A DNA stretch of 11,863 bases from Actinomycetota bacterium (lineage in GTDB: Bacteria; Actinomycetota; UBA4738), in NCBI GenBank assembly GCA_005888465.1, contig VAYJ01000011.1:6471-18333 (forward strand), read 5' to 3'. This document shows positions 1 through 6,910 of this stretch, one piece after another. Positions within the stretch are counted from its first letter, which is position 1; each line of letters starts with the position of its first letter. The translations under genes and the position numbers were made by a program. The notes beneath the pieces were generated by a model. It ran no database searches. It was not told the origin of the DNA and saw only the letters and a program-made list of their open reading frames with translations.

Positions 1-1
1 C

Positions 2-70
2 GGGGTGGTCGTCGCGCACCGGCTGCACGCCGGCACAAAGGAAGCCGCGCCGCTCGAGGTCGCGCCTTAG
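2..70 (+). CDS. Possible 3' end of a plus-strand gene entering from the left (very uncertain)
   Basis: One plus-strand frame is open from the window edge to a TAG at 68-70 and reads ...VVVAHRLHAGTKEAAPLEVAP, with GC in about 86% of third positions. If real, it is the C-terminus of a gene converging on glnA, with only one base between the two stops. The minus-strand frame across the same bases is equally open and GC3-rich (RRDLERRGFLCAGVQPVRD) but has no visible start. The fragment is too short to choose between them, and no family is recognised. Confidence 0.22.
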   Translation, partial: GVVVAHRLHAGTKEAAPLEVAP

Positions 71-71
71 C

Positions 72-1505
72 TCAGATGTCGTAGTAGAGGTGGAACTCCC
101 ACGGGTGCGGCCGCAGCCGCACTTGGTCCAGCTCCCGCTTGCGCTTGTAGTCGAGCCACGTCTCGATCACGTCGGGCGTGAACACGCCGCCCTCCAGCAG
201 GAACTCGTGGTCGGCCTCGAGCGCGTTCAGCACTTCCTCGAGCGAACCCGGTACCTGCTTGACCAGCGCCGCCTCCTCGGGCGGGAGGTCGTACAGGTCC
301 TTGTCGATCGGCTCCGGCGGCTCGATCTTGTGCTTCACGCCGTCCAGGCCCGCCATCAGCATCGCGGCGAACGACAGGTACGGGTTGCACGACGGGTCGG
401 GCGAGCGGAACTCGAGCCGCTTCGCCGCCGGGTGCTTGTAGTAGACCGGGATCCGCACGCACGCGCTTCGGTTTCGCTGCGAGTACACCAGGTTGATCGG
501 CGCCTCGTAGCCCGGCACCAGGCGCCGGTACGAGTTCGTCGTCGGCGCGGCGAAGGCGAGGAGCGCCGGCGCGTGCGCGAGCAGGCCCCCGATGTAATAG
601 CGCGCCAAGTCCGAAATCTGGGCGTAGCTCCCCATCTCGTCGTACATGAGGTTCTCGCCCTCGGACCAGAGGCTCTGGTGCGTGTGCATCCCCGAGCCGT
701 TGTCCTGGAAGATCGGCTTGGGCATGAACGTCACGGTCTTGCCGTGCTGGCGCGCCGTGTTCTTGACCACGTACTTGTACTTCATGACGTTGTCGGCGGT
801 CTGCAGCAGCGTCCCGTAGCGGATGTCGATCTCGCTCTGGCCCGCGGTGCCGACCTCGTGGTGGTGCACCTCGACCTGGATCCCGACCTTCTGCAGGTTC
901 AGGACCATCTCGGTACGCAGGTCCTGGTAGTGGTCCATGGGGGGAAGGGGGAAGTAGGCCTCCTTGTACCGCGGCTTGTAGCCGAGGTTGTGCCCGCCCT
1001 CCTCGGCGCCGGAGTTCCAGATGCCGGCGACCGAATCGATGTGGTAGTAGCCCTCGTGCGAGTTCTGGTCGAACCGGATCGAGTCGAAGATGTAGAACTC
1101 GCACTCCGGCCCCCAGAAGCTCGTGTCGGCGACGCCCGTCGACAGGAGGTGGGCCTCGGCCTTGCGCGCGATGCCACGCGGGTCGCGCGAGTAGTCCTCG
1201 CCGGTCACCGGGTCGCGCACGAAGCACTGCAGCACGAGCGTCGGCACCTCGAGGAACGGATCGATGAACGCGCCCGCCGGGTCGGGGATCAGGAGCATGT
1301 CGGACTCCTGGATCTCCTGGAATCCACGGATCGAGGAGCCGTCGAACCCGAAGCCATCGACGAAGCCGTCCTCGCTCAGCTCGCCGATCGGCACGGAGAA
1401 GTGCTGCATCAACCCGGGGAGGTCGCAGAACCGAAAGTCGACGATCTGGGCGCCGGCCTCGTTGGCCAACGCCAGGACGTGCTGTGGTGTGGTGGTGTCC
1501 GTCAC
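72..1505 (-). CDS. glnA: Type I glutamine synthetase
   Basis: Makes glutamine from glutamate, ammonia and ATP in the cytoplasm; it is the main ammonium-assimilating enzyme. The 477-residue product has normal length for dodecameric GSI. Visible motifs are the latch region GFDGSSIRGF (53-62), metal ligands in GPECEFYIF (132-140), the glutamate/ATP site NGSGMHTHQSLW (269-280), the flexible loop NRSACVRIP (345-353) and RLEFRSPDPSCNPY (363-376). Tyr405 in DLYDLPPEE matches the adenylylation site of GSI-beta enzymes, so post-translational control by an adenylyltransferase is likely. The start is GTG, chosen because a perfect AGGAGG lies 8 nt upstream. It is the last of four minus-strand genes, about 100 nt after the broken HD-GYP gene, and has its own candidate promoter and GlnR-type box. 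Family identification is secure; the control is inferred. Confidence 0.97.
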   Translation of the reverse strand: MTDTTTPQHVLALANEAGAQIVDFRFCDLPGLMQHFSVPIGELSEDGFVDGFGFDGSSIRGFQEIQESDMLLIPDPAGAFIDPFLEVPTLVLQCFVRDPVTGEDYSRDPRGIARKAEAHLLSTGVADTSFWGPECEFYIFDSIRFDQNSHEGYYHIDSVAGIWNSGAEEGGHNLGYKPRYKEAYFPLPPMDHYQDLRTEMVLNLQKVGIQVEVHHHEVGTAGQSEIDIRYGTLLQTADNVMKYKYVVKNTARQHGKTVTFMPKPIFQDNGSGMHTHQSLWSEGENLMYDEMGSYAQISDLARYYIGGLLAHAPALLAFAAPTTNSYRRLVPGYEAPINLVYSQRNRSACVRIPVYYKHPAAKRLEFRSPDPSCNPYLSFAAMLMAGLDGVKHKIEPPEPIDKDLYDLPPEEAALVKQVPGSLEEVLNALEADHEFLLEGGVFTPDVIETWLDYKRKRELDQVRLRPHPWEFHLYYDI

Positions 1506-1513
1506 GCGAGCGG

Positions 1514-1519
1514 CCTCCT
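1514..1519 (-). promoter_or_regulatory. glnA ribosome binding site
   Basis: A perfect AGGAGG on the minus strand, 8 nt before the GTG at 1505-1503. It fixes the GTG as the start of glnA. Confidence 0.85.
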
Positions 1520-1524
1520 GTCGA

Positions 1525-1538
1525 TTCCCCGTGGGGAA
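1525..1538. repeat. Short inverted repeat in the glnA leader
   Basis: TTCCCC, a two-base centre and GGGGAA form 6-bp inverted arms, just 5' of the glnA ribosome binding site. As RNA it would fold as a 5-bp stem with a 4-nt loop. It could be a protein site or a small leader hairpin, or chance. There is no U-run, so it is not a good terminator for the upstream gene. Confidence 0.4.
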
Positions 1539-1549
1539 GGTCGCTTGCG

Positions 1550-1555
1550 AATGTA
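1550..1555 (-). promoter_or_regulatory. Candidate -10 element for glnA
   Basis: On the minus strand the hexamer reads TACATT, matching the TAnnnT -10 form. It would give a leader of about 38 nt containing the inverted repeat and the AGGAGG. No good -35 is present 16-18 bp upstream, which would fit an activator-dependent promoter. Confidence 0.4.
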
Positions 1556-1565
1556 CGAGGTGCCC

Positions 1566-1603
1566 GTTACGTCTCGAGGTTCGGGCGGTTAATTCCTTGT
1601 AAC
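1566..1603 (+). promoter_or_regulatory. Candidate GlnR-type box upstream of glnA
   Basis: Pentamers start at 1566 (GTTAC), 1577 (AGGTT), 1588 (GTTAA) and 1599 (GTAAC), exactly 11 bp apart. That is the layout of actinobacterial GlnR sites (GTnAC, 6 bp, GaAAC, repeated). Three of the four positions match at 4 or 5 of 5 bases; the second is poor. Read on the other strand, the outer pentamers GTTAC and GTAAC still fit. The centre lies roughly 40-50 bp upstream of the start predicted from the TACATT -10. This is a by-eye match to a remembered consensus; the link to the regulator at 5142-5810 is inference. Confidence 0.4.
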
Positions 1604-1605
1604 GG

Positions 1606-3046
1606 CTAGCCGGTGGCTTCGCGGACGGCCAGTTCGTCGTGGGCGTCGACGTAGCCGGGGGGCGGTTGCTCGCCGTACGCGGGCTCGTGCATCAGGCCTA
1701 CGCCGTCGTCGTGCTCGGTGGGCTCGAGCTGGCCGGTCGAGAGCAGCGACAGCATGTCCAGGTCGAAGTCGCGCGGGTCGAGGCTTCGTTCCACCGAACG
1801 CGGGTGGCGACCGTCGGCGGCCCGTTCGCTGAGGTCGATCTCCCGCTGTTCCCCGGCGTCGAGGGGGTCGCCCCTCGGATCCAGGACCATGCGGACGACG
1901 GGACGGGCGGGCTTCGTCTCGTGGTTGCGGACGACGAGGCCGACCTCGCCCGAGGTGAGGCGGACGAGCGAGCCGACCGGGAAGAGGCCGAGCAGCCGGA
2001 CGAACGTGCGGACGATGCGCGGGTCGTATCCGCGCCCGGCCGCCGCCTGGAGGATGGCCAGGGCCTGCCGGCGCTCCTCGGCCTTCCGGTACTGGCGGCG
2101 GCTCGTGAGCGCGTCGAAGCAGTCGGCGACCGCGACGATGCGGGCCGGGAGTGAGGGCATCCGCTGGCCGGAGAGGGGCGGGTACCCGGTGCGGTCGTAG
2201 GCGGCATGGTGTTCGAGCACCATCGAGAGCGCCGGGTGGTAGAGGTCCCGCGTCGTCGAGCGGGCCGGGCTGTTGGAGGATCTCCTTGGGGACCTTCACC
2301 TTCCCGAGGTCGTGGAGCAGCCCGCCAGCACCCAGCACGACCACCTGGTCGCGACGAAGGCCGATCGCCTGGCCGATCGCGATCGAGAGGATGCAGACGT
2401 TGACCATGTGGTAGTAGGTGTACTCGTCGTAAGACTTGACGGTCGTGAGCAGGAGCGCCTGCGCCGGGTCGGCCACGACCTGCTCCGCGAGTCGGGCGGT
2501 GATGCGCTCCGCCTGTTCCATCGTGGTGGGCCTGCCGGCCGCGACGCGTTGCGCGGTCTCCTGCAGGAACTGCACGCCGGAGGCGTAGCTCCGCAGGAGT
2601 TCCTTCATGGGACCCGACTCCTCGTCGGCGTCGCGGATCGGCCGCACGGAGTTGATCCGGATGCCGGAGAGGTGCCCGTTCGCGTCGGCCTCGCGGCAGA
2701 GGATCGAGACGAAGACCGACAGCTCCTCCGCGTCGGCGGCCGGGAGCAGCTCCACGGCCTCGATGCCGGCTTCCTCGAACGCCTCCAGCAGCCCGTGGTA
2801 GGTGAGCGAGGCGCGCGGTAGGAGGGTGGGCCCGAGATAGAAGCCCTTGCGCCCGATGAACAGGACGACCGACCCGCGGACCAGCTGGTCCAGGCGCCGG
2901 ACCGAGGCGAGGAGGTCGATCACGGCCTCCTCCCGCTTGGGGTGTCCCGCCTGGTAGAGGGCGAAGACCTGCCGGGCGACGGAAAGTTCGCGGAGCATGC
3001 CGGCGGCTTCGTCCAACGCCGGAGCGGATGCGCGGTCGAGGCTCAT
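1606..3046 (-). pseudogene. HD-GYP domain protein, frameshifted with an apparent internal deletion
   Basis: HD-GYP proteins hydrolyse cyclic di-GMP. The first frame begins at ATG 3046, overlapping the upstream stop as ATGA. It carries an N-terminal domain (about 15-140) resembling that of the HEAT neighbour, then the start of the HD-GYP domain: YYHMVNV (211-217), LLHDLGKVKVPKEIL (243-257) and QQPGPLDD (to 265). Near 2250 the homology moves to another frame: RDLYHPALSMVLEHH, AAYDRTGYP, a conserved helical region, and a C-terminal segment typical of this family (FPVGSLVRLTSGEVGLVV), ending at TAG 1608-1606. Only about 16 residues separate QQPG from LEHH, where intact domains have about 40, so the HPxxG segment with its metal-ligand His seems lost. 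Two-state frame, GYP-like motif reading DRTGYP. It is either a real pseudogene or an assembly collapse. The first frame stays open to 1589 but reads an Arg/Pro-rich shadow after the junction. Confidence 0.85.
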
Positions 3047-5070
3047 GGCTTGCCCGATCGCTGGGCGGCGAGCGCGCGTGCCTCCTTGCGGAGCGCGCGC
3101 GGGAGCCGGGGACGGTGCCGCCGGGAGCCGAGCAGGTCGAGGGCCTTCCCGGCCTCGTCGCCCGCCCGGCCGGCGATCTCAGCGAGGGCTGTGTCCTGGA
3201 GGCGGCGGTTCGGCGACGATCGCGCGATCCCGACGAGCTCCTCCAGGGCCGAAGGAGCGGCGAGCCCGCCCAGCGCGTTCATCGCCGACGTGCGGACCTC
3301 GTGGTCGAGCTCGCCCTCGGCGATCTGACGAAGGAGGGACGGGACCGTCGGGTCGGTGCTCGAGGCGGCGAGGCCTCGGACGGCCTCCCGGCGCACCGTG
3401 GGCATGGGGTGCTTCGCGGCCGCGGCCATCAACCGCGGCATGTCGGGGCCGCCGACGCGCGCCAGGATGTGCACGGCGTTGCGCACGACCCACCAGCGCG
3501 GGTCCGAGAGCCGTCGCACGATGCGGTCGAGGCTCGCGGGGGCGAGGGTGCGAAGCATCCCGAGGAGCCGCGCCCGCGCGGCCCGGTCGGGCTCCTCGGC
3601 CAGGACGTCGAAGAGGGCATCCACCGCCGTCGGCCCGAGGTGCGCGAGCAGGGCGGCGGATGCGCCCGGCTCCTCGTCCGGCCGGCCGATCGAGGCGAGG
3701 AACGACGGCGACAGCAGGCGCAGCAGCGCCGCGTCGAAATAGGTGGCTCGGCGAGGATCCGCGCCCGCGGCGCCGTCCGGGCGCAGGGACGTCGTGAGCG
3801 CGACCAGCAACGGTTCGTCTCGTCGGCGGATCGCCTCGCCCACCTCGTGGGCCCACAGGTCAACGATCTGGTCCAGGAGGTTCTCGTCGGCCTCGAGCTT
3901 CAGATAGTCGTCCAGTACCGCGACCGCGGCCGGCGGATCGACGGGAGCGAGCTCCGGAAACGCGCCGCGGATCGAGCCGATGTCCTCGGTCTCCGACGCT
4001 CGCAGGTCGCGGGCGAGAAGTTCCGACACGGTCTCCAGGACCGACGCCGATCGCTCCCAGACCCGGTCGTCGATTTCGGTTCCGACGTTCTCGAGTCCGA
4101 CCATGATGGTGCCCGCGTCCTCGTGGCCCCTCGCGAGCGCCGTCGTGAGCTCCACCAGGTGCGCGCGGCTGCCGGGGGCGGCCGCGAGGCGCTCGGCGAG
4201 CTTGATCGGGTCCTGGCCGTTCTCGCGGAGGTCGACGAGCGTGCGGGCAAGCTCCGCGTTGCTCATCGTTCCGATGACGCGCTGCGCGACGGGGTCATAC
4301 CGATGCCGCTCGAGGAGGCTCGCCATCACCCGGCGGCGAAGCGTGGTGGGGAGCTGCAGAATGACCTCCTGCAGGCGGTAGTAGACGTCAACGTGCTCCG
4401 GGAGACCCTCGGGGAACGTGGAGACCATCGCCTCCAGCCGCTCGAGCACAGGGGTGGGGTCCGAGTCCTCGAGGTCCCCGCCGATCCCCGTGAGGAGGCT
4501 CGCCGCGAGCGCGACGGGGTCGCGGAGCTGGCTCCAGAGCTCGAGCTGGTCGCGCGGAAGCTCCTCGGGGCGCCGGTCCGGGCCGGCCGAGGCAAGGGGG
4601 CCGAGCTCGCCGATCGCGATGGCCGCACCGTCCGCGAGGGGCAGGAGCGCGGGGACGCCGCCCGCCTCGCGGACCGCGTGCACGGGCATGCCGAGCGTCC
4701 GGTACAGGTGCATCAGCTCGTCGGGGTCGGGCGGGCGCCGGATCTGCATCCGCTCGACCCCGCGCTCGTAGCAACAGAGGGCGAGGCGGCGGAGCAGCTC
4801 GCTGTCCGGCAGGGGACCGCTCACGGTCCGGAAGCGGTGCCCCTGGATCTCCACGTCGACCGGGCCGCCGGTGAGGGCCCGCCGTGCGGCCTCCGCGATG
4901 CGCTCGGCCGCGGCGACGAACGCGGGCCGCTCGGGTTCGTCGGGGTAGAGCCGATAGGCGCCCAGCCCGACCGAGAGCTGTCGAAGGAGCGGAACCACCG
5001 CGTCCTGCTGCGTGTGTTCGGCTGGTCCTGCCATCCCCACCCCGCCACGTCGAATGGGACGCGCGCGCAT
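3043..5070 (-). CDS. Large HEAT-repeat protein with an N-terminal domain shared with the HD-GYP neighbour
   Basis: A 675-residue cytoplasmic protein of unknown function with no signal peptide or membrane segment. The N-terminal part (about 25-130) begins PLLRQLSVGLGAYRLYP and includes GHRF (77-80) and GVERMQI (104-110). It parallels the LRELSVARQVFALYQ, GRKGFYL and GIEAVEL pattern of the next protein. The middle (about 160-470) is helical and acidic. The C-terminus (about 478-650) contains HEAT-type helical pairs, such as DPRWWVVRNAVHILARVGG and HPMPTVRREAVRGLA, which usually form protein-binding solenoids. It ends in a basic tail. Its stop overlaps the HD-GYP start (ATGA), so the two are probably co-translated. 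ATG 5070 gives the longest form; Met13 (5034) is an equally good start, and neither has a clear SD. The catalytic residues of any enzyme are not evident. Confidence 0.85.
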   Translation of the reverse strand: MRARPIRRGGVGMAGPAEHTQQDAVVPLLRQLSVGLGAYRLYPDEPERPAFVAAAERIAEAARRALTGGPVDVEIQGHRFRTVSGPLPDSELLRRLALCCYERGVERMQIRRPPDPDELMHLYRTLGMPVHAVREAGGVPALLPLADGAAIAIGELGPLASAGPDRRPEELPRDQLELWSQLRDPVALAASLLTGIGGDLEDSDPTPVLERLEAMVSTFPEGLPEHVDVYYRLQEVILQLPTTLRRRVMASLLERHRYDPVAQRVIGTMSNAELARTLVDLRENGQDPIKLAERLAAAPGSRAHLVELTTALARGHEDAGTIMVGLENVGTEIDDRVWERSASVLETVSELLARDLRASETEDIGSIRGAFPELAPVDPPAAVAVLDDYLKLEADENLLDQIVDLWAHEVGEAIRRRDEPLLVALTTSLRPDGAAGADPRRATYFDAALLRLLSPSFLASIGRPDEEPGASAALLAHLGPTAVDALFDVLAEEPDRAARARLLGMLRTLAPASLDRIVRRLSDPRWWVVRNAVHILARVGGPDMPRLMAAAAKHPMPTVRREAVRGLAASSTDPTVPSLLRQIAEGELDHEVRTSAMNALGGLAAPSALEELVGIARSSPNRRLQDTALAEIAGRAGDEAGKALDLLGSRRHRPRLPRALRKEARALAAQRSGKP

Positions 5071-5109
5071 CCCCCGGGGACGGTTGGGACGAAGGCGCCT
5101 CCCGCTGGT

Positions 5110-5126
5110 GGTATCGACGAGATACC
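5110..5126 (-). other. Hairpin between the regulator and HEAT genes
   Basis: GGTATC and GATACC form a perfect 6-bp stem with a 5-nt loop, 15 nt after the GlnR-like stop. No U-run follows, so at most it is a weak attenuator or an mRNA-processing or stability structure. It could also be an operator. Confidence 0.35.
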
Positions 5127-5141
5127 GGAGGCGATTGACAG

Positions 5142-5810
5142 CTAGCCGGGCGGGGCGGCGGCTCGGTAGCCCACGCCTCGAACGGTCTGGATCAGGCCCT
5201 CGTGCTCGACCCCGAGCTTGGCCCGCAGCCGGCGAACGTGCACGTCAACAGTTCGCGTGCCTCCATAGAAGTCGTAGCCCCAGACCTGCTGGAGGAGGTC
5301 GCTCCGCGTGAAGACGCGCCCGGGGCGCTGGATGAGGAAGCGCAGAAGCTCGAATTCCTTGTACGTGAGGTCGAGGAGCGTCCCGGCGACCACGACCTGG
5401 TAGGTCTCGGTGTTGAGCGTGAGCGCCCCGAGCCGCACCGCGCCCTCACCGGCCCCGCCCGTTCGCCGTGCGAGCATCGCGAGCTTCGCCCGGAGCTCCG
5501 GCTCGGTCGCACCCGAGTACGCGAAGTCGTCGGCCACCTCGTGCCACGGGTACCGATCGAGGTCGGCACGGCCGACGAGCGCCACCGTGGGGAACGTGTG
5601 GCGCTCCCGCGCCATCACCGCCAGCAGCCGGAACGCGTGCTCGGGGTTCTCCTCGCCGTCGACGACCACGATCGCGGGTGAGAGATCACGGAGGTGGGCG
5701 AGCGAGTCGGGCGCGAGCGGCTCGGTCTTGCAGTCGGCGCCCAGCGCACGGATGGCGGGAAGCGCCTCGGAGAGGGGACGATCCGTGAGGAACACGATCC
5801 GTCCCACCAT
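5142..5810 (-). CDS. glnR: GlnR-like orphan response regulator, OmpR/PhoB type, atypical receiver
   Basis: A DNA-binding transcription factor of 222 residues. The receiver-like domain (1-115) keeps an Asp at 51 (IVVVDGEE), aligned with Asp50 of GlnR. It lacks the usual paired acidic residues near position 8-9 and the conserved Lys after beta-5 (region DDFAYSGATEP). Phosphorylation by a histidine kinase is therefore unlikely, as known for GlnR. The winged helix (about 122-216) contains LDLTYKEFELLRFLIQRPGRVFTRSDLLQQVWGY in consecutive pieces, then GGTRTVDVHVRRLRAKLG and TVRGVGYR, very close to GlnR, which controls nitrogen genes. No kinase gene is adjacent. The ATG at 5810 has no SD, but a TAGGCT -10 sits 6 nt before it, suggesting a leaderless transcript. 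Other orphan regulators of the family cannot be fully excluded. Confidence 0.8.
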   Translation of the reverse strand: MVGRIVFLTDRPLSEALPAIRALGADCKTEPLAPDSLAHLRDLSPAIVVVDGEENPEHAFRLLAVMARERHTFPTVALVGRADLDRYPWHEVADDFAYSGATEPELRAKLAMLARRTGGAGEGAVRLGALTLNTETYQVVVAGTLLDLTYKEFELLRFLIQRPGRVFTRSDLLQQVWGYDFYGGTRTVDVHVRRLRAKLGVEHEGLIQTVRGVGYRAAAPPG

Positions 5811-5817
5811 CGTCCGA

Positions 5818-5823
5818 GCCTAG
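5818..5823 (-). promoter_or_regulatory. Candidate leaderless-promoter -10 for the GlnR-like gene
   Basis: TAGGCT on the minus strand is followed by 6 nt and then the ATG. This spacing puts the transcription start on the start codon, as in leaderless actinobacterial mRNAs. No SD is present. Confidence 0.5.
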
Positions 5824-5840
5824 CAGAGACCTTCCGGAGC

Positions 5841-5846
5841 TAGGCT
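5841..5846 (+). promoter_or_regulatory. Candidate -10 for the MoaD-like gene
   Basis: TAGGCT, mirror copy of the minus-strand element, 9 nt before the GTG at 5856. It would give a leader of only about 3 nt. Confidence 0.4.
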
Positions 5847-5855
5847 TGGACGAAC

Positions 5856-6092
5856 GTGGTTCGCGTGCTCCTGTTCGCTGCGCTTCGCGAGGCGGCCGGC
5901 ACCTCCCGGCTCGAGGTCGACGCGCCAACCGTCGGCGCGCTCCTGGACGAGCTCGCCGGCCGGTACGGAGCGGAGTTCGCCCGTGTCCTCGCGATCGGCT
6001 CGGTGGTGGTGGACGGCGAGCCGTCAGGTCGCGAACGGGCGCTCACGCCGGGCCAGGAGGTGGCGCTGCTGCCGCCGGTCTCGGGCGGCTAG
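5856..6092 (+). CDS. MoaD/ThiS-family sulfur carrier protein
   Basis: A 78-residue ubiquitin-fold sulfur carrier. It opens with beta-strand VRVLLFAALREAAG and ends PPVSGG; the C-terminal Gly-Gly is the site that is adenylated and converted to thiocarboxylate. The length and the PPVSGG ending resemble MoaD, the small subunit of molybdopterin synthase. No moaE, moeB or other molybdopterin gene is here; the neighbours are assimilatory sulfate genes, so a role like CysO in cysteine synthesis is also possible. The start is GTG with no SD. It diverges from the GlnR-like gene and converges on cysH, whose stop codon overlaps its own in CTAG. The fold is confident; the pathway is not. Confidence 0.85.
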   Translation: MVRVLLFAALREAAGTSRLEVDAPTVGALLDELAGRYGAEFARVLAIGSVVVDGEPSGRERALTPGQEVALLPPVSGG

Positions 6093-6862
6093 GTCGCCGT
6101 CTCGGACGGCGGGCAGTCGGCGTCGTCGTCCGTCTCGTCCTGGACGCGCGCCTCACGGACGTGGATGCCGCACTCGGTCTTGAGGAGCCCCGACCAGCGG
6201 CCGGCCCGCTCGTCCTCGCCCGCGAACACCATGCGCGTGCAGGGGGCGCACCCGATCGACGCGTAGCCGAGGTCGTACAGCGGGTTGTGCGGCAGGTCGT
6301 GCTCCTTCAGATAGGCCCACGCGTCGCGGTGGGTCCAGTTCGCCACCGGGTTGATCTTCACGAGCGTCTTGCCCGGCTCGAGCTCCGTCTGGGACACGAT
6401 CGGCGTGTGCTTGCGCGTCCAGGCCGAGTCCCGCCGCATCGAGGTCATCCATGCGTCGAAGTCGCGCAGGGCCCGGGCGAACGGCACCACCTTGTTCAGC
6501 TCGCAGCAGGCGTTGGGATCGCGCTCGTACAGGCGCGAACCGAACGCGTCGGCCTGGCTCTCGACGGTGTAGTCGCCGGTGAGGTCGACGACGTTCAGGC
6601 CGAGCTGGTCGGCGAGCCGTTCCTTGAAAACGAGCGTCTCCGCGAAGTGGTAGCCCGTCTCGAGGAACAGGATCGGGACGTCCGGCTGGATGCGGGAGGC
6701 CATGTGGATCAGGGCCGTGCCCTCAGTCTGGAACGCCGAGGCGATCGCGATCCGGTCCAGGCCCGAGTCGAGGATCGCCCAGCGGACGATCTCCTCTGGC
6801 GTGCTCGTCTCGAAGCGTGCGTTGAGGTCGCTCACCACGTCTTCGGCGATCAGGGTCTGCAC
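6089..6862 (-). CDS. cysH: Assimilatory APS reductase, Fe-S type (CysH family)
   Basis: Reduces adenylyl sulfate to sulfite and AMP using thioredoxin. In 257 residues it shows the PP-loop-like segment ASAFQTEG (41-48), LETGYHF (67-73), the paired Cys119-Cys120 in ACCELNKV, and GCAPCTR with Cys205 and Cys208. Together these four Cys form the [4Fe-4S] ligand set of APS-using enzymes. The catalytic Cys231 is in KTECGIH. PAPS reductases lack the four cluster Cys, so APS is the expected substrate. The last 24 residues are an acidic tail with an extra Cys250. The start is GTG, set by AGGAG 8 nt upstream. It diverges from sat, which supplies APS, and no sulfite reductase is in the window. Confidence 0.94.
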   Translation of the reverse strand: MQTLIAEDVVSDLNARFETSTPEEIVRWAILDSGLDRIAIASAFQTEGTALIHMASRIQPDVPILFLETGYHFAETLVFKERLADQLGLNVVDLTGDYTVESQADAFGSRLYERDPNACCELNKVVPFARALRDFDAWMTSMRRDSAWTRKHTPIVSQTELEPGKTLVKINPVANWTHRDAWAYLKEHDLPHNPLYDLGYASIGCAPCTRMVFAGEDERAGRWSGLLKTECGIHVREARVQDETDDDADCPPSETAT

Positions 6863-6870
6863 GGGGGACG

Positions 6871-6875
6871 CTCCT
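6871..6875 (-). promoter_or_regulatory. cysH ribosome binding site
   Basis: AGGAG on the minus strand, 8 nt before GTG 6862. It selects this GTG as the start. Confidence 0.75.
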
Positions 6876-6910
6876 GGTCACGAGCGGAGCCGGCTGGGAG
6901 GAAGAGCAGG

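Larger units (their letters stand above)
5811..5852. repeat. 13-bp-arm inverted repeat filling the divergent regulator/moaD intergenic region
   Basis: Arms CGTCCGAGCCTAG (5811-5823) and CTAGGCTTGGACG (5840-5852) are reverse complements at 12 of 13 positions, separated by 16 bp. The repeat occupies nearly all of the 45 bp between the two divergent starts. Each arm contains a TAGGCT hexamer pointing outward. Confidence 0.75.

Noticed and set aside
90..1592. 500-codon plus-strand open frame antisense to glnA
   Set aside because: It lies opposite a certain glutamine synthetase and its product is rich in Arg, Val and Leu with no recognisable domain; this is a normal shadow in high-GC DNA.
1589..2250. 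Continuation of the HD-GYP first frame past the junction (Arg/Pro-rich tail)
   Set aside because: Homology clearly passes to another frame; the tail is low-complexity and overlaps the conserved GYP half.
5135..5140. Perfect TTGACA on the plus strand as a -35
   Set aside because: No -10 lies 15-19 bp downstream, and no plus-strand gene follows it.
3028..5145. 705-codon plus-strand open frame antisense to the HEAT gene
   Set aside because: The minus frame has clear HEAT and shared-domain motifs and couples to its neighbour by ATGA; the plus product is Arg/Asp-rich without domain pattern.
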